Shown here in pieces: positions 47,971-59,969 of a stretch of DNA of 64,000 nt; within the stretch, counting starts at the first letter, position 1, and the number at the start of each line of letters is the position of its first letter. The translations under genes and the position numbers were made by a program. The notes beneath the pieces were generated by a model. The model was not told where the DNA came from. It saw only the letters and a list, made by a program, of their open reading frames with translations, and searched no databases. The stretch comes from Trebouxia sp. TZW2008 (lineage: Eukaryota; Chlorophyta; Trebouxiophyceae; Trebouxiales; Trebouxiaceae): assembly GCA_002118135.1 (NCBI GenBank), contig BDIU01000022.1, positions 62,001 to 126,000 of the forward strand. Direction: 5' to 3'.

Positions 47971-49713
47971 ACTGCATTGTAGTGTACATCTGGTATGTGT
48001 TTTCATAGGCCTCAGCATTTCTGCTATTGCGTGTAGAGTGTGGTGGCAGACTGACACATTGCAATTACTTACCAAATAGGCATGCAGGCAACTTGTGCTG
48101 GTTTGTGTGTACATGTACTTAGGAAAGAATGTTGTGTTGGCTTACGCTGCGAGTTGGGATGTGTGTATTGCTTTCCCGTTCTACCTGGCTTGTTAAGCTT
48201 TGTTTGTCCATACATTTGGTTGGTTTATAATGCTGAAGACAACCCCTTCCCATATTGTTTATTTGATTGATTTGATGTTGAGAACAAGTCAGACAGACTG
48301 CTGACTCTGCTGCAGCTAATTGCTTTGAGTACAGCAGCTGCACATGTAACACATCAATTCCAACTATGATTCGGCAGTCACGTGGCCCGTCAAGTGCACT
48401 GCATGCGGCATAGAGCATCGTTGTCTGCCTGTACACCGTGCTTGTTGTTAATGTTACGCTATGCACCTCTTTCAGAAGTGTACCGTCTGGGTAGGCGCAA
48501 ATGAGCGAATGTTGCACAAGTTGCTTGCTGATCACATGTTGTATACATGCTGTTTATGTAAAGCACCGTCTGTACATCAATGCACTTACACTTGACACTT
48601 GCAATTCTGTCTGCCAAGAGTGTACCATGGAGGAATCTGATTGCAGATGCTGAAGCAGCAATGAGTTGAGTGGTGTGCCACATCAGAGCCCTGCTGCTGT
48701 ACACAAACACTGTGCATGCAAATGGTTGTTGATACAAGCAGACCACACAACAGCACTCAAGGAAGCTCAGACTTGAGCTGCAAAATGCAAATCAGTCTAC
48801 GGACCTTACTAAGTTATGATATAGCCACAGCGAATATAGGGGGTATGATCAGCGGCAGATAATCACGATAATCGTAGTGCAGGAGCATGTTAACAGCGAA
48901 ACTGAAGGCGATTATCAATGTTTTTGCACTGCAAAAGTTCAACTAATCCTGTTCCCTTTTGATTATCCGATCCGATCAGTAGCAACAGATTAGCATACCC
49001 AAGCAAGCTTGCTGCAGTGCGTTCATGCTGATGTACTGCAGGTACTATAGCTAGTGCATTGTCCCTTGACAGTGTACAGTAATGACAATGTGATGCACTC
49101 GCTTGTAGATGCGCATGATAGACGCTGATAACAGCACGGCGCCATGTGTTGCATCCTGAATTCAGCTTCTTCGAAGTGCTGCAAGATGGTAGGAGAATCC
49201 AACTATATCAGTACAGCAGGAGTCATGAGCGATGCTCTGCTGTTGTCCCAACATACAGTGCCTTACAAAGCTCTGCTTCTGCCACTGACGCATGCATGCT
49301 TCAATTGAAACCGCAGCTGTGCCATGGTGGCTGCTTGCTTTGGAATTGAATCCTGATTCACAAGTAGCCTAAGCTATAAAGCTGAGAATACGTAATGCAG
49401 GTGGCACATGCATGCATTGTGGGGCTCATGCATAAAGTGCGTGACTAGTTGTACGTGAGCTACGTGTATGCAAAAGCCTTTTGGGTTCTGTCGCAGGTTT
49501 TGCAGGGTACTGCCATGTGCTGTGCCACAAAAGGCACCCATGTGATTTTTGACGAGAGGCTGCGAGATCTCGACGTCATTTCAGCTTCCGCGAGGGACTT
49601 GCATATGAACTTGACCAGCAATTTTGCTTGAGCAATACTGCTCTTCAACACTTAGTTGCAATTACCTTTCCAATCAGGCCAGCTGCCGTCGCTTCCATCC
49701 AGTCCTCATCAAC
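47971..49713. other. Spacer between the two ELIP genes
   Basis: These 1.74 kb hold the 3' region of copy 1 and the promoter of copy 2. Open frames here are short and lack family features. I could not point to a light-response element with confidence. Confidence 0.5.
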
Positions 49714-50939
49714 ATGCAAGCCATGAGCATGACCCATGCATCAAGCGGTTTGACAAGCACCGGTATCAGGAGCTCGTTCAAGCGATCTGCCTTGCCCTGC
49801 TTTCCAGCAGTGCCATTGCGGTCCCGGGCCATCAGAACTGTGCGAGCAGAGGCTGATAACACAGGAGGATCCATTACCAACAGCGGCAAAACCGAGAAAA
49901 AGGACTCATACCAGGTGCGACACCCACTTTTGTGCACGAGTGATCCGTGAGTGCTTCGTACTGCCTTGCGGCAACCGTGCTGCATCACTTGTCCTACCTC
50001 TTTGGGGGAACTTGAGTTGTTGCTGCGCTTTGCCAGCGCGAGTACCGTCACTGCAAGCTTACTGACAACGATATACTTCGTGCTGCAGCGTATCGAAGCG
50101 CCTGTCCGCAACAACGACTCTGCCGACAAGAGCTACGGATATGAAGGCAAAGACATCAGCCAAAGGCAGAGCGACGTTGACCGTCTTCTGGTGGACCAGG
50201 ACCAGCCTGAAGAGCAGAGCTTTCTGCATACAAATGTGGCTTTCCCTGATGCCCTAAGGTTCAAGGGTGCTGCACCTGAGATTGTCAACAGCAGGTATGT
50301 ACATTGACATTGCACTGGACTGCGGCATTTCTGCAAGCCGATGTGCATGCCTGGGTTGCAAAGGCATTGCACATTGATGATGTGCATGAGGCTGATTGTG
50401 TTGCCTCTGCATCGTGAAGCAATGTGCATGTCAAGCCATATGCACATGTGCATTGCCCTACATCTGCTACATGCATTGTGTGCTGTTTTAGTGCACAGCA
50501 TCTTGTTTGTTGTTCTGCACCTGTTGCCTCTCTGACTTGACTCTCATATTTGATAATTTCTGTGAGATCAATGCTTGATGCACAGTTGTGATCTAATGTT
50601 TTCAGTAACTGTGAGCTGATGTTAAGCTTGATGATATGCAGGCTGGCTATGTTGGGAGTGGTGGCTGCATTGGCAGCTGAGCTTGCTACCAACAAGAATG
50701 TCTTTCAGCAAATCCAAGCCTACCCAGGACCAATTGCTGCCACATTCTTTGTGTGGATTGTTGCCACCCTGGTACCAATTTTGAGAGGAGTGCCAAGGCA
50801 GGGCAATGCAGTCTTCACACCTGGCAGAGAGCTGATTAATGGACGCATTGCCATGCTGGGCTTTGTTGCACTGCTTGCCACTGAGTACTTTTCAGGAGGG
50901 CAGACCATCTCCCACTTCTACAGCCAGCTTTTTAAGTAG
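49714..50939 (+). CDS. ELIP: Early light-induced protein (ELIP), copy 2, 234 aa
   Basis: This is a tandem paralogue of copy 1 in the same orientation. Exons are 49714-49914, 50089-50294 and 50642-50939 (705 nt, stop TAG), with the same phases as copy 1. The transit peptide probably ends near RTVRA. Helix 1 has PEIVNSRLAMLGVVAALAAE, the middle helix FFVWIVATLVPIL and helix 3 GRELINGRIAMLGFVALLATE, again giving two E..N.R pigment-binding motifs. The stromal segment between transit peptide and helix 1 (RNNDSADKSY..GKDIS.RQSD) is nearly the same in both copies. The transit peptides differ more, as expected after duplication. Confidence 0.93.
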
Positions 50940-51637
50940 ATGCTGTGTTGTTAATACAGCATAAGCAGCAAGTTCCGATAAGTTCATGTATCTTAGTGTA
51001 GGTTTTGGTGTATTCTGCTGCATTGCCAGAGCACCTGACATGGGTCGCTGATTCCATGATAGATGCACTACAGCTTTTCACAGCTGCCTCCCTTTGTGCT
51101 TTTAGACCAGCTCAGTTCCATTTCATTGATTTTATTGATGTTTCTTTCTTGGAATTTAAACACACAAGACCAGACACTTGATTTTGAGAATATCAATTTG
51201 CTTGTAAGCAACTTACACGCTTGCAAGGACATATTTGTGTGCGATGCATCAGCTTGTAATTGTCTGGCAGGTGCAGTTGCTGCAGACCTGTGTAGGCCTG
51301 CCTGCTTTGCACAGTACTCAGGCTTAACTGTTCGTGTCTGGGCATTGATGCATGTGCTGCTTACTTGACACTATCAATGCTCTGCAAACATAGTAGGCTC
51401 TGCCAGCTGTGGCTTGGCCTGCTAGTCTGCATTAATTTGGACAACTCCTGATGGGTGTATGTGCGGTGGGATACCCATAAAGGGTGCTTGTACTGCATTG
51501 CATTCATGATGCCCCCCTTTGTCACACAAACATTAGCAATGTGTTGCTTGTGTTGCACACTACTCACATAGCATTACTTGACAGCTGCTGACTTCTGCCC
51601 ACGCTGCATCTGTAAAGCTGTGCGGTACCTGTGGTGC
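50940..51637. other. Convergent intergenic region
   Basis: This lies between the stops of ELIP copy 2 and the leucine-rich-repeat gene. Only short incidental open frames were seen. TGTAA on the plus strand near 51204 could serve ELIP copy 2. Confidence 0.5.
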
Positions 51638-54600
51638 CTACTTGGCTGGTTTCTTCCGCCCACCTTTCTTCTTCTTTGCTGTGTGCGCTTTCAGATTTGC
51701 TGCAAGTTGCTCTATGATCTGTGACATCAGCTGTCGGCTGATGAATCTGGTGATGCACAGTGACCAGATATCTGGCTTCGCTTGGAGAGTAGTCAGCATC
51801 AGGGCTGCTCCTGCATCCCCTGCATGCAATCAGCAAAGTGGAAACTAGCCAATGAGGGAACTATTCACGCAGATAAGTGCCTCAATGGGAGCCTCTGTGT
51901 GAATGCAGCCCGGAAGCCTGCTATACTGAGTCCCACTCAAAATCTCTTCGTCAGCACCTGTCATTTGGCAAGTCTTGATTATCTGTGCACGTTTGAGAGC
52001 AGCCCAACACTAACAACAACCATATAGCAGCATGCACAGCGGCTCAGCAACCCCGAAAAGTATTGCATAGCAAGCATGCCTCATAGCTGTTTGCTCAACA
52101 CTATCACAGTCTTTAGCTGACCGCATGCACAAGGAACAGAGACTACAGTTAAGCCAAAAGTGACTAAGCTCCTACCGATCAGGTTGCCGTCAAGATTGAT
52201 GTTTTGCAGCGTGGGGTGACACCCAGCAACATTTGCAAACAGCCTGATGGCCTCCTGATGCTCATCTGTGATGCCAACAGCCCTGAGATTGAGCTCTGCT
52301 AGACTGGTACAAGCTGCCAAGCCTGGACACAGCTCAGCCAGTCCCTCGCCTCCAAATGCATTGCCCTGAACTCAACAGTCATGAAATCAAACAGTGATTA
52401 GACCATTGCCTCCTCATGCATTGCGCTCTGAAAGACAGCCGTGCCATTGTGCAGTGACCAGTTCGTCGCCTTGATCACGCAGTCCCTCACCTCCTAATGC
52501 ATTGCTCTGTGATGAACAGACATGCAATGGTGAGGCGATGACGCCTTTGCCTCTGACGATGAGACCCCTGAAACAGCTCAGCAAGTCCCTTGCCTTGGTA
52601 TACATCACCCTGCAAACAACCATTGTGCCAGACAGTGATCAGTAGATTGTCTCAGGTGATCAGACCATTGCCTCCAGACGCATTGTCCTGTAACAGACAG
52701 CTGTGCTACCGTAATAAGTTGTCACAATGTCATCTCAGGTGGTCAGAACCTTGCCGCCGAACATCATCCTGTAAGAGACGGCTTTGCTATTGAATATAGA
52801 CCAGCCAGTTGCCTCAGATGATCTGACACTTGCCTCTACATGTTGCACCCTGTAGCAGACATTTGTGCAATTATAAGTTGTCAAATTGTTTTCCAAAATG
52901 TTGTTTCAGGCGGTCAGACTCTTGCCTCCAAAATGCGCTGTCCCGTGTAGCGCTGTCGCCTCACACATTATGGGGTACAATTCATGTTGCATGCCACAGG
53001 TCAACTTATAATGAAGGTGCAATCATGAGATGTCTAAATGCTTGCCTGAAAATGCGTGTCATGGTTGGCAACTCAACTACATGGACAGAATGTGCAAATG
53101 CTGCAGCCAGTGTGCAACAGGTTTTTCAGATCAAATGTACAAATACTGCTGCTCACAATGAGCGTTGTGGGTCATCTCATGACCAGAAGCAAAAGTAAAG
53201 ACAAGCACACTTGCAATGCTGTCTTGAGCATGTACTGCCTCAGCATGCTGTCTTTGCAGCGAATGTGTCTGAACAGCAGGGCGATATGGTGGGAGCATGC
53301 ATGCGACAAAACCTGCAAATCCAATAGGGTCAGTTTTGGCTGCAAGACTGGCTTGTCTGACTTGGTGGAGGCTTGCAGTGTTGGGGCGCTCAAGGCCTCA
53401 GCCAAGGCAGTCACTCCAGCAACCCCAATATTGCAGAAGGGAAGCCTTAGCTCTTGGAGTGTGCTGCACCTGTGAGCCAATCGTCTGAGTGAGGGCAGTT
53501 TTTGAATTCTGTGCTGTGTGATGCTGCATTGAGACACACGACTGTGCATTGCATGCATGCAGGACTTGGCTATGTCTTCTCATAGTATCGCCCTATCGCT
53601 GCAGAGTCAATATATCAGAACATTTGGGTGATACTGCACAGGCCCTAACATTCCACTGAACAGCGCAGGGTAGTTAAAAACAAGCAGCAAAGCAAAGCAC
53701 AGCATTGCCAAAATGGGCTGCAACAATTATTGTGCTGAGCACTGTATGGCATCCACATGTGCATGTCAATGTTGTGCTGAGACTCAGGCCAAGCCATCAG
53801 ACTCCCAATGACAGCTGGCCTTCACCTGCCACGTAATCTGTGTACTTGATCTGATGCTTAAGACCTGACAAACTGTAACTGAGCAGAAAGTACATTGATG
53901 CACAGTACTGTACAGTGCCATGAAGAACTGTAACTCTGTGACTGTCTTTGCACTGTCTGTATGCCAGTCAGAAAGTGAGTGTCTGACTTGCCTGCTAATG
54001 CCTTTGCAGAGCTGCTGCATGGCAGCATCAGCCAAATCAGTATGGCAGAGGGTCAGCACAGCAAGCTGACTGCCCACGGTCCCAATAGCTGCAGACAAAC
54101 TTGTCAGTGCTTCCAAGCTGAACCTGTGTGCTGTGCCTTGGCCCCATGCTGTAGACTGCCAAAGCTCTGCCACACCGTTCTGCTGTAGAGGCAGGATGCC
54201 AGACCCACCCTGCTTGCTGTGACATGCGCTCTGCCTTGTTTGTGGCAGCACAGTTGAGCTGTCTAGGCCCGTGTCTGAGAGGTCGCCCAGGAACAGGGGG
54301 CCAGGCTGCATCAGGGTGCTGACAGCAAAAGGGACAGGCAAAGCGGCAGGTGCAACAAGCTGGTGATGCACTGAGTCACTGCTGCTGTGGATCTGTTCCA
54401 ACTGCTGATGCACAGAAGGAGGCGCTATTGCTGCTGCTGGTGCTGCTTTGGGGACAGATTTGGAAGGCTTGGGGGCTGACAGGCTGCTTCCAGCTGCAGT
54501 CGTGACGGTTGCAGCAATAGGGCGTGGGGTGGCTATAGCTGCATTGGCTGCTGCTCCAGCTGAATCTGTGGTTAAGGTAGATGGTGTAGCAGGCTGCATT

Positions 54601-55580
54601 GCTGTCGCTGATGGCGTTGCCACTGGCAGTGTTAGCGCTCCTGGTGTTGTGGCTACTTGAGCTGCAGTGCCTGATGAGACTTCTAGCTTTGCTGGCCGCA
54701 CTGCTGCAATGCTGCTGCTGTGCTGCCGTTGAGTTGCACTAGCCTTGCCTTGACAGGCCGACGCCCCTGTGAGTGGCAGTGCACAGAGTTGTGAGCAAGT
54801 ATGACTCTACCCTTTCAGGGAGTGTTTCCTTGTGCACACTCATCTTGACAACAGGACATACATTGTTTTACTGCATGGGCTGCAATTGCGCCAAACATTT
54901 GGTACCAAAGAAAGCTCACTCATGTTGGCAGCCAGACTCATGACAGTTGAACTTATGAGCTACGCAGTTTACAAAGGACTGCAAAACTCAGTAAACTCAC
55001 CGTTGGCCAGCTGGTCTGAGTGCTGCAAACTGATCTCCAGAAACTGCAACCTTGGGCCTGTCCACCATTTGCCACAGCCATTTTGTAGCAGTCTGCTGAC
55101 GGTCTGAAGGGATTCATCTCCAACAGTGCAGCCCAGGAAGGCCAGTCCTTTGCATTCAGCATAGCCTTGCAGCACCTCCAACAAAGCTGTGATTGCAGCA
55201 TGATCCACACCATGGCCCTGCAATGCAACCTGCATACCATGCTGACACAGCTTTGTATCAAGTTCAGGAGCAACAGCCAGAGAACGCTGCAGCGTTGCAA
55301 TGTATCATTGTTGGACATGCACAGCACCTTGCTCAAGGGCTGAACGGCCTCGGTGCAGGCTACTATGTCTTGCAGGAAAGGGCTGTAGGTTGGGGCCCCA
55401 AGGCGTTTGCAGGTGGACTTGTAACTTTTGCTCAGAGCAGCAAGATCCTCTGACTGCTTTACTGCACCACAAAATGCTGAGACTCATATCGCGTCGAATT
55501 GACGCGAAGAGCAGTGGTCTGACAGCGTTGATACCTTGCGCAGGAGAGAGCGCTTTCTTCTTCTTGTCTTCCTTGCTCAT
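51638..55580 (-). CDS. RNI-type leucine-rich-repeat protein, 585 aa, 7 exons
   Basis: The family beyond the repeat fold is not recognised. Exons: 55535-55580, 55328-55449, 55001-55286, 53992-54766, 53313-53469, 52176-52365, 51638-51819; 1,758 nt, one frame. The start is MSKEDKKKKALSP. Leucine-rich repeats of the ribonuclease-inhibitor type follow: GLAFLGCTVGDESLQTV, LQFLEISLQHSDQL, LAVLTLCHTDLADAAMQQLC, LQELRLPFCNIGVAGVTALA, LTLLDLQGNAFGGEGLAELC, LAELNLRAVGITDEHQEAI and LQNINLDGN. An Ala/Pro/Ser/Thr-rich linker of about 190 residues splits the set (exon 4). The C-terminus is basic (KKKKGGRKKPAK). Intron 4 needs a GC donor (AG/gcaagt). Intron 2 would be only 41 nt; the alternative is a one-base error or frameshift there. 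Scaffold roles in ciliary or immune-like LRR proteins are possible but unproven. Confidence 0.78.
52380..53065 (-). repeat. At least seven decayed copies of the LRR exon 6 5' edge
   Basis: The acceptor and first codons of exon 6 (GNAFGGEGL) recur upstream in gene orientation. On the plus strand they appear as TTGCCTCC-A-GCATTG-CCTGTNA-AGACA-like units near 52410, 52490, 52570, 52670, 52755, 52830, 52922 and 53040. Spacing is 70-110 bp, and decay rises away from the exon. Confidence 0.7.
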
Positions 55581-56209
55581 CAGCAACAAAGCTCACACCG
55601 TACCGTTGTTTGCAACTGCGTGGAACTATTCCTCAGCAGTCAACCTAGATACTGCGGTGCTGCAAGCAGCCGTTGCAACCGCTGCACAATCGAACGCAAG
55701 CAGGGTGTTCGTCAGGTTGACCTGCATATCACATTTCAAACTGGGCATGTGACTGAATTCCTTTGTGCATGCCTCTTCTTGACAGACTTTCTTGCAGGGC
55801 TTTCTGCATGAATACCGTAGTCATTTTGATGTATGTTGATGATGGTCGGGCCATGCAATAATCAGCAAAAATAATCGGAATGGCCGTTTGAATGTAGACG
55901 TATTGTTGTATATTGTCGGGCCTCGCTGAAATATAATCTGATGAATAAAAGCACGTCGGGCACTGCAAACCGGGGTCACTCCAGTGCGTAAAAGCCTGAG
56001 CAGCATCAATGTTGTCAGCATTCGAGCTGCTCATGAGGATCAGGCAAGATCTGAGGGTCGATGTATGATCATGTATCATCAGGCTTGCTCATGAGCTTGC
56101 AGTAGCTACGATTCTAGAGAACAATTGTGCGCAGCCATCTGTTCTGACATTGTCACAGGTCTCGCATCACCACACACAGCGCAAATATTTCACAGTAGCA
56201 CAATCACAA
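55581..56209. other. Spacer between the LRR and NFKBIL1-like genes
   Basis: Both flanking genes run on the minus strand, so these 629 bp hold the promoter of the LRR gene and the 3' region of the NFKBIL1-like gene. Overlapping open frames have no family features. Confidence 0.5.
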
Positions 56210-59200
56210 TTAGACACCAGCATTGATGCTGTTGAGCAGCTGTGATGTAGCATTGACTTTGTCCAGAATCTCAGCCTTGTCTTTGGCATGCAACCTAGCC
56301 CCAAATCTAGATGTGAACTTATCGGGATGCCATCTCATCAGCTCACTTCGTGACCGTTTGCGTTGCTCTTCAGATGTAACAGCCCCATATAGTACAAATG
56401 ACTTGAGCTGATCTTGATCTTCATGCAGATCATCAACAAGCCAAGGCACATCTGCCATGTGTATGACTGTGGCTTTGTCTGCTGTGATGAATGAGTGCCA
56501 GCGCGCTTCATATTTAGCACGCCTGCTGCCCAAATCACCCTGCAATGCACGGAATGGGTGAGTCACCATGCAGCAGCTCTGAGGCACATGCAAATTTGGT
56601 TATTTCAAGTGCAGCCATGGAGTGCTGCAAATTACAATTGCCATGCGCAGCTGATGCATAAAGCATGATGCTGATCTCACCTGCCATACATTGTTTGATG
56701 AATAGAAACACTCTGTCGCTCTAGTGAACAATGACGTGCAGCTTGTTATCATCATGCATTGTACAGGCAAGCTGAGCCATAACTCTGACGATGGGGAAGT
56801 CATTTAACAGAGGGCGCCAGCACAAGCCAAAGAATGTGCATGCTTGGACCAAGTAGCTGAATAAATGATGTTGTCAGCATACTTCACATGTACCTTCTGC
56901 ACAGCTTCGCGCCATGCCCTGTCTTTGGCCTTTTCCTCCTCCAGAATCCGCCTGCTGCGCTGGGCAGCATCAAAAGTTGCTTGCTGCCGAGCTGACTCTG
57001 CCTCTGACTGTGCAGAAAAGTAGGAGCGTGCTGAGGCTGTTGCCTGGCCATACTGTTGCTGTTTACGCTTCTCCATTTCCTGGTTACACAGCAGGACCTT
57101 GCTTTAGGTTAGCTGGTCAAACTTGTGGCCTTACGCAGCAACACAAACGCTGGGGTCCGCAAAATGTCATCCTCAAATGCCCTTGTGTACAAGCTTTAGG
57201 ATCGGCTGTCACAAACACTCTGTTGGTCTGATGATCTTGCTGGGCAGGGTTCTCTTCGCAACCGATCCCAAAAGATGCAAGCATGAAGGGCCGCAAAGTA
57301 TACAACCAGGCAGGTCCGTATGCTGTTGCTCAAAGTGGGTGCTTGGGTTCATGATGCTGACTGGCGCATCAAGTGAGGCTGGCGCACAATGCTAGACAAC
57401 AATCATGTTGAGCATCAAATTGCTTGGACAGCCTTTGCATGACTTTGCAGCAGTAAGTTCAGCATTGTCTAGCACTGCATCAACGTCTTATCACTAGTCA
57501 GCTTGCCTGCCTGACATGAAATTGAGACCCTACTTGTTGTCACAGCCCTCTACAACCCAAAGTGTTGCAGAGGAGCTGGCATTGCAAGTAGGCGCGTCAT
57601 AGGCGTATCACAGCAAGCAGGATGTGACAGCAAGTAAGATGTTGACAGGTTGCTGGAACCAATAAGTGACTGCAGAATGTCATGCCTCAGTGACCTGTTG
57701 ATGTACAAACACTTGGTATCAGCCCACCTCATTTGCAAGTTACTGCTTTTGGGAAACATTGACTGCAATCTGACTACAGTGGCACTTCTGAGTAAGGACA
57801 ACTGTATGTAAGGACAAATTGGTTGGCAAGCAATGCGGTCATTGTATGGAGACACTGTGGCACAGAGGGGTGGCTACCTGCCAGATGCGTCTTGCATATT
57901 CATCCTCATCCTCAGGAGGGGCAGCACCAGAGCCTGCAAATGCTGCCTCCGCAAAGAAGCTGCCATAACTGCAGCCCACAGTGCAGCTTGACTGGCATTG
58001 CTACAGGCAGTAAATTCCAAGACTGGCAGAACGTCAGCGGTGAGATTTGCCGCTGCGACTTTGCAATGTTTGCAATGCAAGGCAGAAAGTATTGATGGTG
58101 GTGTGTTGGCCAGCTTGCTGCAGAATGACCTTCATTGTGACAACTTTACAGTACAACTCCATTGCAGTGCATTGCACAGCACAACAAGTCTGCATCAGAA
58201 GCGCAGCCATGTTTGGGGTATCCATGTCGCAAAACAAGCTGAAGGGGCTGACCTGTCCCATTCATCTTCATCTGCCCCTCGCAGCTCGGCTCCAGACTCT
58301 TCTCTGAGCCTTGCTTGCCATTCAGACTCCTCATCAAGCTCTGAGGCAACATGCTGATCTCTCTCAGCAATGCAAGGTCGTTTGCTTTGATGGCCATGCT
58401 GGTCTGCAAGCTCGCCACTGCTGCTGCTAGCATCTGATTGCAGGGTCATTGCTGCTGCAGCTATGACCTCTATGCTCTGGCCCTTAGCATTGCAGGCTTT
58501 GACATCTGGTGCAGGTGTACCCTGCAACACAACAGCACTCTTGCATTCAGCTTGCTAGCATATCAGCTCTGTCATCTGGCACAGACAGCCTCAGCAGCTC
58601 AGGTGCTGTGCTTTCAGTCATACTGCCATGCATGCTGTCAGCAGGCAACCGCCAAGCATGGTAACAGCTGACAAGTGCATGTCATCTGGCACAACCAGCC
58701 TCAGCAGCTCTGGCACAACCAGCCTCAGCAGCTCAGGTGTTAATCTTTCAGTCGAACTGCCACGCATGCTGACAGCAGGGCATTGCCAAGCATACTGAGA
58801 GCTGACGAGTGCCATACTTGCTGACAGCAGACGGTTGCCATGCTTGCCGACAGCAGACAAGCACAATCTGAATGTGGCGGGTAGCAGAAATTGCAGACCG
58901 CAAGCCTTACCTGCAAGAGCGCTGCAAGCACTGTGAGGTGCCCCTTTGCAGCTGCAAGATGCGCAGGAGTATTGCCTTGTATATCTTCACATCTGGCATC
59001 TGCACCATGCCTGAGAAAGGCTGCCTGTCAGCGAAGCATTCTAGCTGATCAGTCAAGGGCACGGCTGATTCTGCAAGCGACGTACAGACCGAGCTTGTGG
59101 GGAGTAGCGGACTGACCTGAGCAGGCACAACACCGTCTGCTCACGACCTGCCCGACTTGCCTGCATCAAACAGCTTGCTGTTATTGCTTTTCGGAGCCTA

Positions 59201-59456
59201 TTTGGATGCTTGTTACAAGTCTTGTTGCGATTTAGGCGTTTCGGCGGTCACAAACAATCGCAACAGATCGTACTTGATGCAACGCGGTGTTGCCATGAGC
59301 ATCGTAGAAGTTGATGTTCAAAGCTGGGTGCTTGACCAGGAGCCGAGCGATCTTCTTGTCTTGGCCAAGAGCAGCATAGGTCAATAGCTTGTATTCGGAA
59401 GGCTCGTGGCTGTGTTTGCCATGTTTTCGGTGCTTCGACGCTTTGTCGCGAGGCAT
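56210..59456 (-). CDS. NFKBIL1: NF-kappa-B inhibitor-like protein 1 homologue, 390 aa, 6 exons
   Basis: NFKBIL1-type proteins combine ankyrin repeats with a C-terminal J-like domain and are linked to mRNA processing in animals; the algal role is unknown. Exons: 59274-59456, 58911-59024, 58253-58521, 57878-57968, 56894-57079, 56210-56539; 1,173 nt, one frame. The protein opens with a basic His-rich stretch. Two ankyrin repeats follow (NINFYDAHGNTALHQAAF, then HGADARCEDIQGNTPAHLAA). An acidic linker with EWQARLREESG comes next, then DEDEYARRIW, a Lys/Glu/Arg helix (exon 5), and KYEARWHSF. The last domain is LMRWHPDKFTSRFGARL...VNATSQLLNSI and contains the HPD triad of J domains. Length and order match the human protein (381 aa). 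The start codon is the first ATG in the exon 1 frame. Confidence 0.92.
58574..58860 (-). repeat. Tandem ~110-130 bp units in NFKBIL1 intron 2
   Basis: Two units, near 58574-58680 and 58680-58810, share CATCTGGCACA-CAGCCTCAGCAGCTC and TGCTGACAGCAGG elements, followed by a shorter third piece to 58860. The second unit has an internal 29-bp duplication. The CATCTGG element also occurs at the start of exon 3, so these may be decayed exon 3 edges. Confidence 0.6.
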
Positions 59457-59969
59457 ACTGACTTGCAGCGCTGTTGCCAACAGCTACAGCGCCTGCAGTC
59501 ACTGAACTTTGCCGAGCATTCAGGTGGACGCGATGCGGAAAGACATTTTGACGCACATCGTTGTCCTGCATTGACATCCGAACACAGCATTTGTTGCCTG
59601 TCGCAGCAAGAACAATCAATGCATGCTTGGGCTTGCAAAGATCCGCGAAAATGTGCATGGCAACCTCTGACTCACTTACACCTATGGCTACACTCATACT
59701 GTACAACTGCAAGATTGCAGCAATGGTGCAAAGTTAGACACTGTATCTAGATCTGCGAAGCGTGTGCTGTTATCACATGGTGTTAAGGCAGTGTTAACGC
59801 AGAAGGTGTAGGAAGCTCGCAGCATCATGCGTGCAGATGAAGATGAACATAGCTGCAGCTGTCAGCAGAATGTGACATACCGATATCATACGGACTCATA
59901 CGGTTTATAAGCGTGTTCAACTTGTTCAACGCTGGCTAGCAATTTTGTTTCATCCTTGGATGCTGCCTG
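59457..59969. other. Spacer between the NFKBIL1-like and CCZ1-like genes
   Basis: This holds the promoter of the NFKBIL1-like gene and the 3' region of the next gene. I see no gene or repeat in it. Confidence 0.5.
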
